From positions 1-64,000 of the forward strand of contig NZ_CP086068.1 of assembly GCF_020783335.1 (NCBI RefSeq): 64,000 nt of DNA. Direction: 5' to 3'. Below are positions 26,333 through 35,691 of the stretch, in pieces. The notes under the pieces are model-generated. The model worked only from the letters and a program-made list of their open reading frames with translations. It did no database searches and had not been told where the DNA came from. Within the stretch, counting starts at the first letter, position 1; each line of letters starts with the position of its first letter. The DNA comes from Mucilaginibacter daejeonensis (GTDB lineage Bacteria; Bacteroidota; Bacteroidia; Sphingobacteriales; Sphingobacteriaceae). Made by a program: the position numbers and the translations under genes.

Positions 26333-26620
26333 CTATTGGATGGAGTCTAAAATTAACTGTTTTATGTCATCCCCAACGAGTTGATACCTTTCCTTTGCAA
26401 TGCCATTTAATTTATTGGGGTCGGTTGTTAATAAATCAAACCAAGTTTCCGGCATCCCTAACGCCTCGCAAATTTTGGAAATAGTGCTGCGATGCGGCTG
26501 TTTTTTACCTGATTCTATGTGAGAAAGAGAAGCTTGGGTCAAGCCTACCAGCTTTGCAAAGTCGGTCTGACTCAAGCCTTTCTTTTTCCTTATAATAGCA
26601 ATTACCTTTGATGAATCCAT
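26333..26620 (-). CDS. XRE-family HTH transcriptional regulator
   Basis: A 95-residue repressor-type protein. The helix-turn-helix is at residues 5-58 (IIRKKKGLSQTDFAKLVG and LTQASLSHIESGKKQPHRST), followed by a short C-terminal helix. It is the last of three overlapping minus-strand genes: it begins 19 bases inside the 78-residue gene before it. That layout, with a regulator at the end of the transcript, is typical of toxin-antitoxin and small phage-defence operons, but also of other small modules. Base composition is AT-rich compared with its surroundings. Confidence 0.88.
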   Translation of the reverse strand: MDSSKVIAIIRKKKGLSQTDFAKLVGLTQASLSHIESGKKQPHRSTISKICEALGMPETWFDLLTTDPNKLNGIAKERYQLVGDDIKQLILDSIQ

Positions 26621-26838
26621 AATAATGTAATGAGATCAACCACCGATTTACCAGCACTGATCCAGATTACAATGTCGTCGACCAAACTCCTAACTTTTTG
26701 AGGCATCTGATTTCCCAAATTGTGGGCAAGTTTTAGTTGCTCGAGAAACTGTTCAATATCTGTTTTGGTAGCTTCATCGCTGCATGAGCGCTGTGCTCTT
26801 AATAATATATCCTCTATTTTATTGATGTCTATGTTCAT
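26602..26838 (-). CDS. 78-residue protein of unknown function
   Basis: I do not recognise it. It is small and helical, with an acidic first half and a hydrophobic end (LVDDIVIWISAGKSVVDLITLLWI) that could be an amphipathic or single membrane-embedded helix. It overlaps the preceding 401-residue gene by 20 bases and the following XRE gene by 19 bases, so all three are probably made by coupled translation. The tight overlaps on both sides support it being real. Confidence 0.65.
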   Translation of the reverse strand: MNIDINKIEDILLRAQRSCSDEATKTDIEQFLEQLKLAHNLGNQMPQKVRSLVDDIVIWISAGKSVVDLITLLWIHQR

Positions 26839-28024
26839 AATATCTGATATTTAAAAATCTTGTTAACATGCAATTGCAATTGAAAAAGAAGTACTCTTTA
26901 ACTGCGTGTGCATCATCCAGATTTTTAAAAATCAGATTTACCTTAGCTCTAAAAATTTGCCTTTTGTTAAGGCGCCTGCCTTGTCTAACTTTAGATAGTA
27001 ATTTGATTAAATGCTTGCCAAGACGAAATATTGTTTTTGTAAGTTTTGCAATGCTCTTTTGTATCCGTCCGAATTCAAGCTCATTTTGCCAGCGAAGGAA
27101 GTTCTCATAGGAATTCTCGTTCCATTGAGTATATCTTTCGAAAAGTTCAATTAAATCTTGCTCTCGCTCAGCTAAATCCAGTAAATGACTATACAGCCTT
27201 TTTAGCCCTTGAGCACTGCTGGCCACTCGTATGTCTGACGCCGAAGTAAATACTTCGGCCAGAGCGGTTGTTTTGTTTAGGCTTATTCCAGTTTCGATTT
27301 TTGTACCCGCACTCAACTTCGATGAAATAGCTGTAATTTCAGTATAAATGCCACATGGGTATTGCACATCCGAGGTAATATCCCTTGGTTGAATTAACTT
27401 ACTACCTGCACATAAAGAATGACTAATTTCATTTGTTATGTCAATGGTTCCTTTTTCTATGGAGGTACTGTATTTATTATCAGTTGCTATATTTGATATT
27501 AAAATAGACTCATAACCGGGATAGCCTCGCATGGAATCTATAGTAGAAATTCCAAGATTGGGAGCAACATATGAACTTCCTAAAACACCCATATTGTTAT
27601 AAATAAAGTCTGTTGTAGGAGAAGATGCGTCTCTTTGGCTAAACCAGTTGGCGGCCAATAAACTGCTTTTGGGGTATTTATCGATAGTAGCTGAAATAGG
27701 ATTTGTGAAGGAATCAGGTCTTGCGTATGCATTGCTCAATAGATCTGATGAGCCGTAGATACTTGATGCTGATGTCAACGCCACCCCAGTTACCGACCCT
27801 ATAACATTTCCCGCAATTGGATTTCCTATTCCGTTATAAGAGACAATACTGCTAGCTTGCATTGCGGGCAAAGTGTGAATAGCGGTTGAAGCAACCATAC
27901 GATCAGTGAATCTATGACTATCAGCGGTTGCGCCAACCGCATGCTGTCCATAACAAACGTCTGTGTTTTTGGGCGTGCTATCAAATCCAAAAAGGGTTTT
28001 CGAATATGTATCTTGGTATCTCAC
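26819..28024 (-). CDS. 401-residue two-part protein of unknown function
   Basis: I do not recognise the family. It starts at a GTG (28024), which fits the promoter 26 bases upstream. The first 270 residues are Ser/Ala/Thr/Ile-rich and of low complexity, without a signal peptide. From about residue 275 the protein becomes strongly charged and helical (LYSHLLDLAEREQDLIELFERY, then LTKTIFRLGKHLIKLLSKVRQGRRLNKR), with a basic, RNA- or DNA-binding-like surface and a short CNC near the end. It is the first gene of the AT-rich XRE cluster. It could be a toxin or effector, but no catalytic motif is visible. Confidence 0.65.
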   Translation of the reverse strand: MRYQDTYSKTLFGFDSTPKNTDVCYGQHAVGATADSHRFTDRMVASTAIHTLPAMQASSIVSYNGIGNPIAGNVIGSVTGVALTSASSIYGSSDLLSNAYARPDSFTNPISATIDKYPKSSLLAANWFSQRDASSPTTDFIYNNMGVLGSSYVAPNLGISTIDSMRGYPGYESILISNIATDNKYSTSIEKGTIDITNEISHSLCAGSKLIQPRDITSDVQYPCGIYTEITAISSKLSAGTKIETGISLNKTTALAEVFTSASDIRVASSAQGLKRLYSHLLDLAEREQDLIELFERYTQWNENSYENFLRWQNELEFGRIQKSIAKLTKTIFRLGKHLIKLLSKVRQGRRLNKRQIFRAKVNLIFKNLDDAHAVKEYFFFNCNCMLTRFLNIRYYEHRHQ

Positions 28025-28049
28025 GACTTTATCTATATACTTACAATAT

Positions 28050-28081
28050 CAAAAGTATATATTTGTTTTGGTTTTTGCAAA
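28050..28081 (-). promoter_or_regulatory. Promoter of the AT-rich three-gene cluster
   Basis: On the minus strand TTTG (28078-28081), a 20-base spacer and TACTTTTG (28050-28057) match the Bacteroidota consensus. The start codon follows about 25 bases later. It lies next to an inverted repeat that may affect it. Confidence 0.65.
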
Positions 28082-28200
28082 TTTCTAATTTGTGTTCGGC
28101 CATCCTCTATTTTATGACGTAGTTTGAAAAATCAATGGAGGAATGTAAATGCTCCTTACCTCTGACTAAAGTAAATTGACGAAAATGAACTGCAAGTTCG

Positions 28201-28308
28201 AGCTTGTGGTCGGTGTTATCACCCCACCGTTCGTAATTAGCTGATAGCTTTGGATGGAAAACACAAAGGCATCGGGTAGTGGTGCGGTGATAACACCGAC
28301 CACAAGCT
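28201..28308. repeat. 28-bp inverted repeat containing dispersed repeat copies 2 and 3
   Basis: Arms 28201-28228 and 28281-28308 are reverse complements at 27 of 28 positions, with a 52-base centre. Each arm contains the 22-base repeat also found at 25171-25192. The gap 28025-28398 holds this, the cluster promoter and the carB terminator, and no gene. Confidence 0.85.
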
Positions 28309-28345
28309 GGTCTTCATCAACTTGAATCGCCGCAGTTTATTGCCA

Positions 28346-28379
28346 ACAAAAAAGGCTGCACCTTTACGGTAGCAGCCTT
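28346..28379 (-). terminator. carB terminator
   Basis: An 8-bp stem (AAGGCTGC 28352-28359, GCAGCCTT 28372-28379) extended by ACC/GGT, with an A-tract on the plus strand that is a T-tract on the minus strand. It lies 20 bases past the carB stop codon. Confidence 0.85.
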
Positions 28380-28398
28380 GATCATTGTGTAAGTTGTA

Positions 28399-31218
28399 CT
28401 ATTTGCTTAAGTACATCGATTTCTCTTTGTACAGGTGGCGGAAGTATGGATCCTGCAGATCGGGGATGAAGCGGATGGCCTCACCGGTCGATTTCATTTC
28501 GGGGCCTAACTCCTTGGCCACTTCAGGGAATTTATCAAAGGAGAACACCGGCTCTTTGATCGCGTAACCTTTCAGCTTGCGCTCAATGGTGAAGTCGGTC
28601 AGTTTGTTCACACCCATCATTACCTTGGCGGCAATGTTGATGTAAGGTACATCGTAAGCCTTGGCTATGAACGGCACCGTACGTGAGGCGCGTGGGTTGG
28701 CCTCGATCACGTATACCTTATCGTTCTTGATCGCGAACTGGATATTCAGCAAGCCTTTCACGTTCAGCGCACGGGCGATCTTTTTAGAGTACTCGTCCAT
28801 TTGCTGCAGCACGGTCTCGCTCAGGTCGAACGGTGGCAATACGGCGTATGAGTCGCCCGAGTGGATACCGGCAGGCTCGATGTGCTCCATCATACCAATG
28901 ATGTGTACGTTCTCGCCATCGCATATCGAGTCAGATTCAGCCTCTGACGCACGATCCAAAAAGTGATCGATCAGTACGCGGTTGCCCGGCAGTGCCTTTA
29001 ACAGGTTCACTACGGCACGCTCCAGGTCCTCATCGTTGATCACGATGCTCATGCCCTGGCCGCCTAAAACGTAGCTTGGGCGTACCAATACCGGGTAACC
29101 TACCTTATGAGCAACCTCTAAAGCCTCTTCGGCAGTCTCAGCCACACCATACAGTGGGTAAGGGATGTCAAGGTCCTTTAACAGGTCAGAGAAACGGCCG
29201 CGATCCTCGGCGATGTCCATATCGTTGAACGAGGTGCCAATGATCTTGATGCCATGCTCATGCAGTTTCTCGGCCATTTTAAGAGCGGTCTGTCCACCAA
29301 GTTGCACGATCACACCTTCTGGTTTCTCCAGCTCGATGATCTCGCGTACGTGCTCCCAAAACACCGGCTCAAAGTAAAGCTTATCGGCCATGTTAAAGTC
29401 GGTCGATACGGTCTCAGGGTTACAGTTGATCATGATGGCCTCGTAACCTGCCTCTTTGGCGGCTAACAAGCCATGCACACAGCTGTAGTCAAATTCGATA
29501 CCCTGGCCTATACGGTTAGGGCCCGAGCCTAAAACGATGATCTTCTTACGGTCAGATGATATCGATTCGTTCTCGCCTTCGTAGGTAGAGTAGTAGTATG
29601 GCGTTTGCGCCTGGAACTCGGCCGCACAGGTATCAACCATCTTATACACACGGTTGATGTTGAGGGCCTTGCGGCGTTGATAAACTTCTTCTTCGGTAGT
29701 ATTGGCACCCAATATCCAGGCGATCTGCACATCAGAGAAACCTTTTTGCTTAACGGTAAGCAGGATATCCTCCGGTATGTTGTTCACCGAGTAGCGGCGC
29801 AGTTCGTTCTCCAGGTTAACGATCTCCTGGATCTGGTTCAGGAACCAGCGATCGATCTTGGTGGCCTTGCGTACCGATTCGATCGGCACACCTAAGCTCA
29901 AGGCATCATACACATGGAACAAACGGTCCCAGCTTGGGTGCTCCAGACTGGCCATGATCTCTTCCAGGTTGCGGCTCTGGCGGCCGTCGGCACCCAGGCC
30001 GGCACGACCGATCTCCAAACTCTGACAAGCTTTTTGTAAAGCCTCGATAAAGCTGCGGCCAATGCCCATTACTTCACCTACCGATTTCATTTGCAGGCCC
30101 AGCTCGCGGTTGGCACCTTTGAATTTGTCAAAGTTCCAGCGAGGGATCTTCACGATCACGTAATCAAGCGTTGGCTCAAAGTAGGCCGAAGTGGTCTTGG
30201 TGATCTGGTTCTCTATCTCGTCGAGGTTATAGCCAATGGCCAGTTTGGCCGCGATCTTGGCGATCGGGTAACCGGTAGCTTTTGAGGCTAAGGCCGATGA
30301 ACGTGATACACGCGGGTTGATCTCGATGGCGATGATCTCCTCATTAGCCGGATTGACCGAGAACTGCACGTTACAGCCGCCGGCAAAGTTACCGATGGCG
30401 CGCATCATGCGAATGGCCTGGTTACGCATCTCCTGGTAGCAACGATCGCTCAGGGTCATGGCCGGGGCCACGGTGATCGAGTCGCCGGTGTGGATACCCA
30501 TCGGGTCAAAGTTCTCGATCGAGCAAATGATGATCACGTTATCGCGGTTATCGCGCAGCAGCTCCAGCTCGTACTCTTTCCAGCCTAACACGGCTTGCTC
30601 TACCAGTACCTCGTGGGTAGGTGAGGCTTGTAAGCCGCGGCTCAGGGCCTGGTCAAAGTCTTCCTTTTTGTGAACGAAACCGGCACCTTTACCACCCAGG
30701 GTATAGCTTGGGCGTATCACCAGCGGGAAACCGATCTGTTGAGCGGCCTCTTTACCTTCGAGGAACGAGTTGGCGATCTTTGACTTGGCCACACCCACAT
30801 TGATGTCGACCATCAACTGGCGGAAAGCCTCGCGGTTCTCGGTCTTTTCGATGGCGGCCACGTCAACGCCTACCACTTTCACACCATATTTTTCCCAGAT
30901 GCCGCGCTCAGATGCCTCGATGCAAAGGTTCAGCGCGGTCTGTCCGCCCATGGTAGGCAACACAGCGTCGATCTTTTGCTCGGTAAGGATCTTTTCGATG
31001 CTTTCGCAGGTCAGCGGCAGCAGGTACACATGATCGGCAATTACTTTGTCGGTCATGATGGTAGCCGGATTGCTGTTGATGATGGAAACTTCGATGCCTT
31101 CGTCTTTTAACGAAAGGGCGGCTTGTGAGCCGGCGTAATCGAACTCGCAGGCCTGGCCGATGATGATCGGACCAGAACCAATGATCAGGATCGATCTAAT
31201 GGAGGTATCTTTGGGCAT
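28399..31218 (-). CDS. carB: Carbamoyl-phosphate synthase large subunit
   Basis: It makes carbamoyl phosphate from ammonia, bicarbonate and two ATP, for pyrimidine and arginine synthesis. Two ATP-grasp halves are visible: the first starts with ILIIGSGPIIIGQACEFDYAG and carries RPSYTLGGKGAG, the second begins IIVLGSGPNRIGQGIEFDYSC and carries RPSYVLGGQGMS. At 939 residues it is about 130 shorter than the Escherichia coli protein: it ends soon after GPEMKSTGEAIRF, so the C-terminal MGS-like allosteric domain, which binds UMP and ornithine, is missing. I recall similar lengths in other Bacteroidota. carA is not in this window. Confidence 0.96.
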   Translation of the reverse strand: MPKDTSIRSILIIGSGPIIIGQACEFDYAGSQAALSLKDEGIEVSIINSNPATIMTDKVIADHVYLLPLTCESIEKILTEQKIDAVLPTMGGQTALNLCIEASERGIWEKYGVKVVGVDVAAIEKTENREAFRQLMVDINVGVAKSKIANSFLEGKEAAQQIGFPLVIRPSYTLGGKGAGFVHKKEDFDQALSRGLQASPTHEVLVEQAVLGWKEYELELLRDNRDNVIIICSIENFDPMGIHTGDSITVAPAMTLSDRCYQEMRNQAIRMMRAIGNFAGGCNVQFSVNPANEEIIAIEINPRVSRSSALASKATGYPIAKIAAKLAIGYNLDEIENQITKTTSAYFEPTLDYVIVKIPRWNFDKFKGANRELGLQMKSVGEVMGIGRSFIEALQKACQSLEIGRAGLGADGRQSRNLEEIMASLEHPSWDRLFHVYDALSLGVPIESVRKATKIDRWFLNQIQEIVNLENELRRYSVNNIPEDILLTVKQKGFSDVQIAWILGANTTEEEVYQRRKALNINRVYKMVDTCAAEFQAQTPYYYSTYEGENESISSDRKKIIVLGSGPNRIGQGIEFDYSCVHGLLAAKEAGYEAIMINCNPETVSTDFNMADKLYFEPVFWEHVREIIELEKPEGVIVQLGGQTALKMAEKLHEHGIKIIGTSFNDMDIAEDRGRFSDLLKDLDIPYPLYGVAETAEEALEVAHKVGYPVLVRPSYVLGGQGMSIVINDEDLERAVVNLLKALPGNRVLIDHFLDRASEAESDSICDGENVHIIGMMEHIEPAGIHSGDSYAVLPPFDLSETVLQQMDEYSKKIARALNVKGLLNIQFAIKNDKVYVIEANPRASRTVPFIAKAYDVPYINIAAKVMMGVNKLTDFTIERKLKGYAIKEPVFSFDKFPEVAKELGPEMKSTGEAIRFIPDLQDPYFRHLYKEKSMYLSK

Positions 31219-31333
31219 AGCAGTATTTAGCAGTTTACGTACAGTTCATAGTTAATGGATCATGGCTCATAGCGTCGTGCTATTTTTATGAACTATCAGC
31301 TATCAACCATGAACTTCTAATTCTATGCGCTGA

Positions 31334-31361
31334 AAACAAAAAACCCGACTTCAGCGTCGGG
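31334..31361 (-). terminator. Terminator of the TonB-C protein gene
   Basis: A perfect 6-bp stem CCCGAC/GTCGGG (31344-31349, 31356-31361) with a long T-tract on the minus strand (31334-31343). It lies 89 bases past the stop of the minus-strand gene at 31450. Confidence 0.75.
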
Positions 31362-31449
31362 ATGCAAAGATAGGAGAATACAGGGTATATGCCATAAAAA
31401 ATCGATCTTTTAATATTGGCCGTCGTGGCGCTGCACAACGGCGTCAATA

Positions 31450-32409
31450 TCATAAAGAAAATACCACAGGCACCGTGTAAGTGACCCTCACCGGCCGGCC
31501 GTAACGGACGCCCGGTACCCATTTCGGGCTTAGCTTTAAAACCCTGATCGCCTCGGCCGTGAGTACCTTGTCCTGAGGGCGGCCTACGGCATGAACGTCA
31601 GTAAGAGCGCCGTCAAGCTCTACTATAAAGGCTACATCTACCCGGCCCTGTATGCGGTTCTGGAAGGCCTCGGCGGGGTACCGGAGATTTTTTCTCAGGA
31701 ACGCGTAAAAAGCCTTTACCCCGCCCACAAATTCGGGTAATGCCTGGTCTTTGGTGTAAGTGTAAGTTTCGCCGTTGGCCAGCTTGCCTGTACCGGTGAT
31801 CAGCTTGCCTTTACTGTACGTCTCGATGAGTATCAGGCTGTCTTTCTTTACCGATGTCTTCCACTCGCCTTCTTTAAGGCCGTCCTTTATATCGCCCTCG
31901 GTCATGAACAGGTCGTTGTTGACCGGCGAGCGGTAGTGCCCGTTGCCTGCGGTGACCAGTGCTTTACCGGTGCTGTCATTGTTGGCCGTGATCAGGTATG
32001 CTGAGTTGAAGTTGTTCCTGGGGTCGTTCATCCCTTCGGCATAATTCCTCACCTCGCTGATGGTACCGTTAGGGTAATAGTACACCTGCTCGTTGGCCAT
32101 GCGGCCTTCATGAAAATTCAGTACGCTTTGGCGGATCCCGTTGCGGTCATAAATGGTGCAGGGGCCCTCAAGCTTGATCGGGTCGATGGTTATGGAGGTA
32201 GCCATGCGTTTGGGCCTACCGTTGAGGTAGTATTCCATCACCTTGTAAAGTTCTGAACCGGGATCTGGCTCACGCACGATGCGGGTATAGTCGGCACTAT
32301 CGCGGGTGGCGACCTGCTGTTCACGCTTGTTAAAAAAATATACGTTCTGGCGTTGCGCAAAGGCGTTCACGAAACTCACAGAGAAGGCCAATAGGAACAG
32401 GTATCGCAT
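31450..32409 (-). CDS. Exported protein with MORN-like repeats and TonB C-terminal domain
   Basis: A 319-residue protein with a signal peptide (FSVSFVNAFAQ). The middle carries MORN-type toxin_YwqK-like strands (MEYYLNGRPKR, VYYYPNGTISEVRNY). The last 90 residues are a TonB C-terminal domain (GGVKAFYAFLRKNLRYPAEA, GRVDVAFIVELDG, WVPGVRYGRPVRV). There is no N-terminal cytoplasmic/transmembrane anchor as in true TonB, so it is not an energy transducer by itself. Bacteroidota have many such proteins; the role is unknown. Single gene with its own terminator. Confidence 0.85.
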   Translation of the reverse strand: MRYLFLLAFSVSFVNAFAQRQNVYFFNKREQQVATRDSADYTRIVREPDPGSELYKVMEYYLNGRPKRMATSITIDPIKLEGPCTIYDRNGIRQSVLNFHEGRMANEQVYYYPNGTISEVRNYAEGMNDPRNNFNSAYLITANNDSTGKALVTAGNGHYRSPVNNDLFMTEGDIKDGLKEGEWKTSVKKDSLILIETYSKGKLITGTGKLANGETYTYTKDQALPEFVGGVKAFYAFLRKNLRYPAEAFQNRIQGRVDVAFIVELDGALTDVHAVGRPQDKVLTAEAIRVLKLSPKWVPGVRYGRPVRVTYTVPVVFSL

Positions 32410-32483
32410 GACAAGGATATTAGGCCCCTAAAATAATTATTCAACATGAACTTATTGTTATGCCGCTAAACGGGCCGTAATAA

Positions 32484-32516
32484 AAAAGCCCGGTGCTTTA
32501 AAGGCACCGGGCTTTT
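32484..32516. terminator. Intrinsic terminator after the M61 peptidase gene
   Basis: A perfect 13-bp stem, 32484-32496 with 32504-32516, GC core and A/T ends. It lies 20 bases past the peptidase stop on the minus strand and can work in both directions. Confidence 0.88.
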
Positions 32517-32535
32517 ATCGATAGGGGCTTTGACC

Positions 32536-34335
32536 TTATTGCAGGTTAAGCCATTTTTTGCGTACGGCCAGTTGCTGGGCAGTAGGCGCGTCCACACTTA
32601 CGATGTGGTATTTCTTTTGGGTGGTTTGCTTCAAGGTTACCGGTATGGTGAGCTGGCGGCCATCGCGGGTCACTACGATGCTCAGGCGATCGCCCACTTG
32701 CTTACCAACGATGGTCTTTTTAGGGTCGGTCACCGGTACGCCATCAATGCTTACCAGTTCGTCGTTAACATTCAAGCCATCAACCCAACCGGCAGTGCCG
32801 CGCAGTACGTTGGCAATGCGGATCTTACCGTTGGCCGAGGTAACACGCACACCCAGGTCGGCTATGCTTTGGCCTTCGTGCTCATCAACGGCTTTGTAAC
32901 CGGCGTAAGCCAGGTACTTGTTGTAGTCCATATCATCTACACCGTTAATGTAGGCGGCATAAAAGTCGTCCAGTTTTTTACCGGCAGCGGCCTCTAACCC
33001 AGCTTTGAACTCGGCATCGGTATAACCGCGTTTTTTCACCTTGTAGTACTCATTGTACATGTAGCGCATCACGTTGTCCAGGCTTTTGGCGCCTTTGCTG
33101 TTGTTAATGATCTCGAGGTCCATCATCATGCCTACCACAGCACCCTTGTTGTAGTAAGAGATGCCGGTATTGATCGAGTTCTCATCAGGGCGGTAACCTT
33201 TGATCCAGGCGTCAAAGCTCGACTGCGATAGCGGCTGTACCTTGGTGCCCGGGGTGTTGTCGATCGTGTTAAAATCTGCTGCCAGTGCGGTCAGGTAATC
33301 ATCTACCGGGAAAAGGTTAGTGCGGCGTACGGCCAGGTTATCATAGTAAGCGGTAAAGCCTTCGGCTATCCACAGGTTGGTGGTGTACACCTCGTTATCA
33401 TAATCGAACGGACCTAAAGCGATCGGGCGTAAACGTTTCACGTTCCATAGGTGGAAGTGCTCGTGCGCTACCAGGCTCAAAAAGCCCTCGTAACCGGCTG
33501 CCGTAGCGTAAGCATCGCGTGAGGCGCCCAATACGGTCGAACTCAGGTGCTCGAGGCCGCCGCCGCCTTTCAAGTAATTATGCACGATAAACACATAGCG
33601 CTTGTTAGGGTTCTCGCCAAAGATCGCTACCTCGGTCTCGATCACCTTGGCCATATCTTTTTTCAGGCGTTCCTTGTCATAGTTACCGCCGCCATACATG
33701 GCCACCTCGTAGTTGGTGTTGCCTACCTTGAAATTAAATACTTCCTGGTTGCCTACCTCGATCGGCGAATCGAACAGGATATCATAATTAGGCGCTTTAA
33801 CCGTGAACGGATCGTTGCCTACCATCTCTAAACTGGTAGATACCTTGTCCCAGCTTTTGTAAGGGATGATCTTGATGGTGGATGGCAGATCCAAACCACC
33901 GGCCGGGTAAAAGAACATACCCGAGGTTGACAGGAACGCATGGGTATTATCGATGAACGCGGTACGTACCGATATCTCGAACGCGTAGAAACGATATTTA
34001 ACTTTCACCGAGGTAAGGCCCTGGGTGTTCAGTTGCCAGATATTTTTGCGGGTCTTGACCACGCTTACCGCCTTACCATTGCTTTCGGCCGTAAAGGATT
34101 CTACATTTTTAGCGAACTCGCGCACCAGGTAGGAGCCGGGTGTCCAAACCGGCAGTTTAAGGTCCAGTTTATTTTGAGCGATGCCTTTGATATCCATCTC
34201 GATATCGGCATAATGTGCTTGTGCTTCAGGGAAACTTACCGTGTAGGCGATCTGCAGCTTGCCCGCTGCCTCACTTTCAAAACTCATCAGTATTAAAATA
34301 AATAGTGCAAAAATGTTAAAACGCATCTTTTTCAT
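32536..34335 (-). CDS. M61-family metallopeptidase with PDZ domain
   Basis: A 599-residue exported peptidase of the glycyl aminopeptidase family. A signal peptide (FALFILILMSFESEAAG) is followed by an N-terminal beta domain, the gluzincin catalytic domain with HEHFH at residues 291-295 and the third ligand Glu in WIAEGFTAYYD near residue 320, and a PDZ domain (about 500-580, LGVRVTSANGKIRIANVLRGTAG) that probably binds substrate ends. Members act in the periplasm on peptides with small N-terminal residues. Single gene with a strong terminator. Confidence 0.93.
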   Translation of the reverse strand: MKKMRFNIFALFILILMSFESEAAGKLQIAYTVSFPEAQAHYADIEMDIKGIAQNKLDLKLPVWTPGSYLVREFAKNVESFTAESNGKAVSVVKTRKNIWQLNTQGLTSVKVKYRFYAFEISVRTAFIDNTHAFLSTSGMFFYPAGGLDLPSTIKIIPYKSWDKVSTSLEMVGNDPFTVKAPNYDILFDSPIEVGNQEVFNFKVGNTNYEVAMYGGGNYDKERLKKDMAKVIETEVAIFGENPNKRYVFIVHNYLKGGGGLEHLSSTVLGASRDAYATAAGYEGFLSLVAHEHFHLWNVKRLRPIALGPFDYDNEVYTTNLWIAEGFTAYYDNLAVRRTNLFPVDDYLTALAADFNTIDNTPGTKVQPLSQSSFDAWIKGYRPDENSINTGISYYNKGAVVGMMMDLEIINNSKGAKSLDNVMRYMYNEYYKVKKRGYTDAEFKAGLEAAAGKKLDDFYAAYINGVDDMDYNKYLAYAGYKAVDEHEGQSIADLGVRVTSANGKIRIANVLRGTAGWVDGLNVNDELVSIDGVPVTDPKKTIVGKQVGDRLSIVVTRDGRQLTIPVTLKQTTQKKYHIVSVDAPTAQQLAVRKKWLNLQ

Positions 34336-34593
34336 GAGGCTAAGTTAAATTATTTCGGTGGGTAACCTAAAACTGATGGCCCCGCCGCAGGTTGTAAAAT
34401 GGTTGATACATAGCCTCCACCACTCCCATATGCCGTTATTTTGTAGGTTGCTAAGGGTTACCTGTGCATGATACATACTTTTTTACAGCTGTTGAAAATA
34501 TTACTTTCATAGCCACATATATAACCTGCACATACCGTACATACTGATTTAACCATACACGCCATTGTTTGATAGAATGGTCATGACCTGTTT

Positions 34594-35682
34594 ATGAAAA
34601 TACGATACATTGCCTACATAGCCATTGCACTAATACTGGGCTATCTGATCTTTAACAAGCTGCATAATGCCGGTAAAAAGGACGCCGCGGCACAGGGCGG
34701 TGGTGGCGGCGCAGGAGGAAAAGGCGGTAAAAAGGGCGGCCCCGTACCGGTGAACGTACAGATCGTGAAAGATACCGTGGTGAATACCGCCATTGACATC
34801 ACCGGCAGTATAGACCCTAACGAGCAGGTGAACCTGGTGGCTCAAACGGCCGGCAACATCACCGGCATCTATTTTAATGAGGGCAGCCATGTGAAAAAGG
34901 GCCAGGTACTGGTAAAGGTGTATGACCAGGATCTGCAAGCCACCCTTAAACAGACCGAATACCAGATCGCACTGGCTAAAGAGAACGAGTACCGCAACCG
35001 CGTGCTGCTGCAAAAAGAGGCCGTGAGTAAGCAGGAATATGATACCTCATTGTCAAGCTATAATACCCTGAAGGCACAGGCCGATGTGGTTAGGGCGCAG
35101 ATATCACGTACGGTGGTAAGGGCTCCATTCAGCGGGGTGATCGGCCTGCGTAACGTGAGCCCGGGCGGTTACCTGTCTACCCAAACCAGCATTGCCACGC
35201 TGGTGAACACCGACCCTATGAAGGTGACCTTTAACGTGCCTGAGCGTTATCGTCCGTTCATCAAAGCCGGCACCAAGATCACCTTTAACATCGCCAGCTC
35301 GCGCAAAAATTTTTCGGCCTCAGTTTATGCGGTAGACCCTGCCGTTGACCCGGCCACCCGTACCATTACGGTTAGGGCCAGGGCGGCTAACCCAAATAAT
35401 GAGATCACCGCAGGTGGTTTTGCCAAGATCAATCTGGTGCTGGAGCAATCACCACGGGCCATTATGGTGCCCACCCAATGCGTGGTGCCCGATCTTAAAT
35501 CGAGCAAGGTGTTCATTGCCCGTAATGATACCGCGTACGTACGCAACGTGAAGACCGACAACCGCACCGATACCCAGATCGAGATCACCGAAGGTTTGAA
35601 GCCTGGTGATTCGCTCATCGTGTCGGGCATTATTCAAATGCGTCCAAAAGTTCCATTAAAGATCATTAAAGTTCTTCACTAA
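34594..35682 (+). CDS. RND efflux periplasmic adaptor
   Basis: A membrane fusion protein linking an inner-membrane RND pump to an outer-membrane channel. One N-terminal transmembrane helix (residues 4-20) is followed by an unusual Gly/Lys-rich linker (GGGGGAGGKGGKKGG), a barrel-sandwich lipoyl half (VNLVAQTAGNITGIYFNEGSHVKKGQVL), a hairpin helix pair, the second lipoyl half (VVRAPFSGVIGLRNVSPGGYL) and a beta-barrel domain. It begins a three-gene operon; the pump starts 9 bases later. Confidence 0.93.
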   Translation: MKIRYIAYIAIALILGYLIFNKLHNAGKKDAAAQGGGGGAGGKGGKKGGPVPVNVQIVKDTVVNTAIDITGSIDPNEQVNLVAQTAGNITGIYFNEGSHVKKGQVLVKVYDQDLQATLKQTEYQIALAKENEYRNRVLLQKEAVSKQEYDTSLSSYNTLKAQADVVRAQISRTVVRAPFSGVIGLRNVSPGGYLSTQTSIATLVNTDPMKVTFNVPERYRPFIKAGTKITFNIASSRKNFSASVYAVDPAVDPATRTITVRARAANPNNEITAGGFAKINLVLEQSPRAIMVPTQCVVPDLKSSKVFIARNDTAYVRNVKTDNRTDTQIEITEGLKPGDSLIVSGIIQMRPKVPLKIIKVLH

Positions 35683-35691
35683 GCAACAAAC

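Noticed and set aside
31240..31320. Repeats of ATGAACTAT/CATGAAC-like words after carB
   Set aside because: Short, low-complexity AT-rich words without a clear unit or structure.
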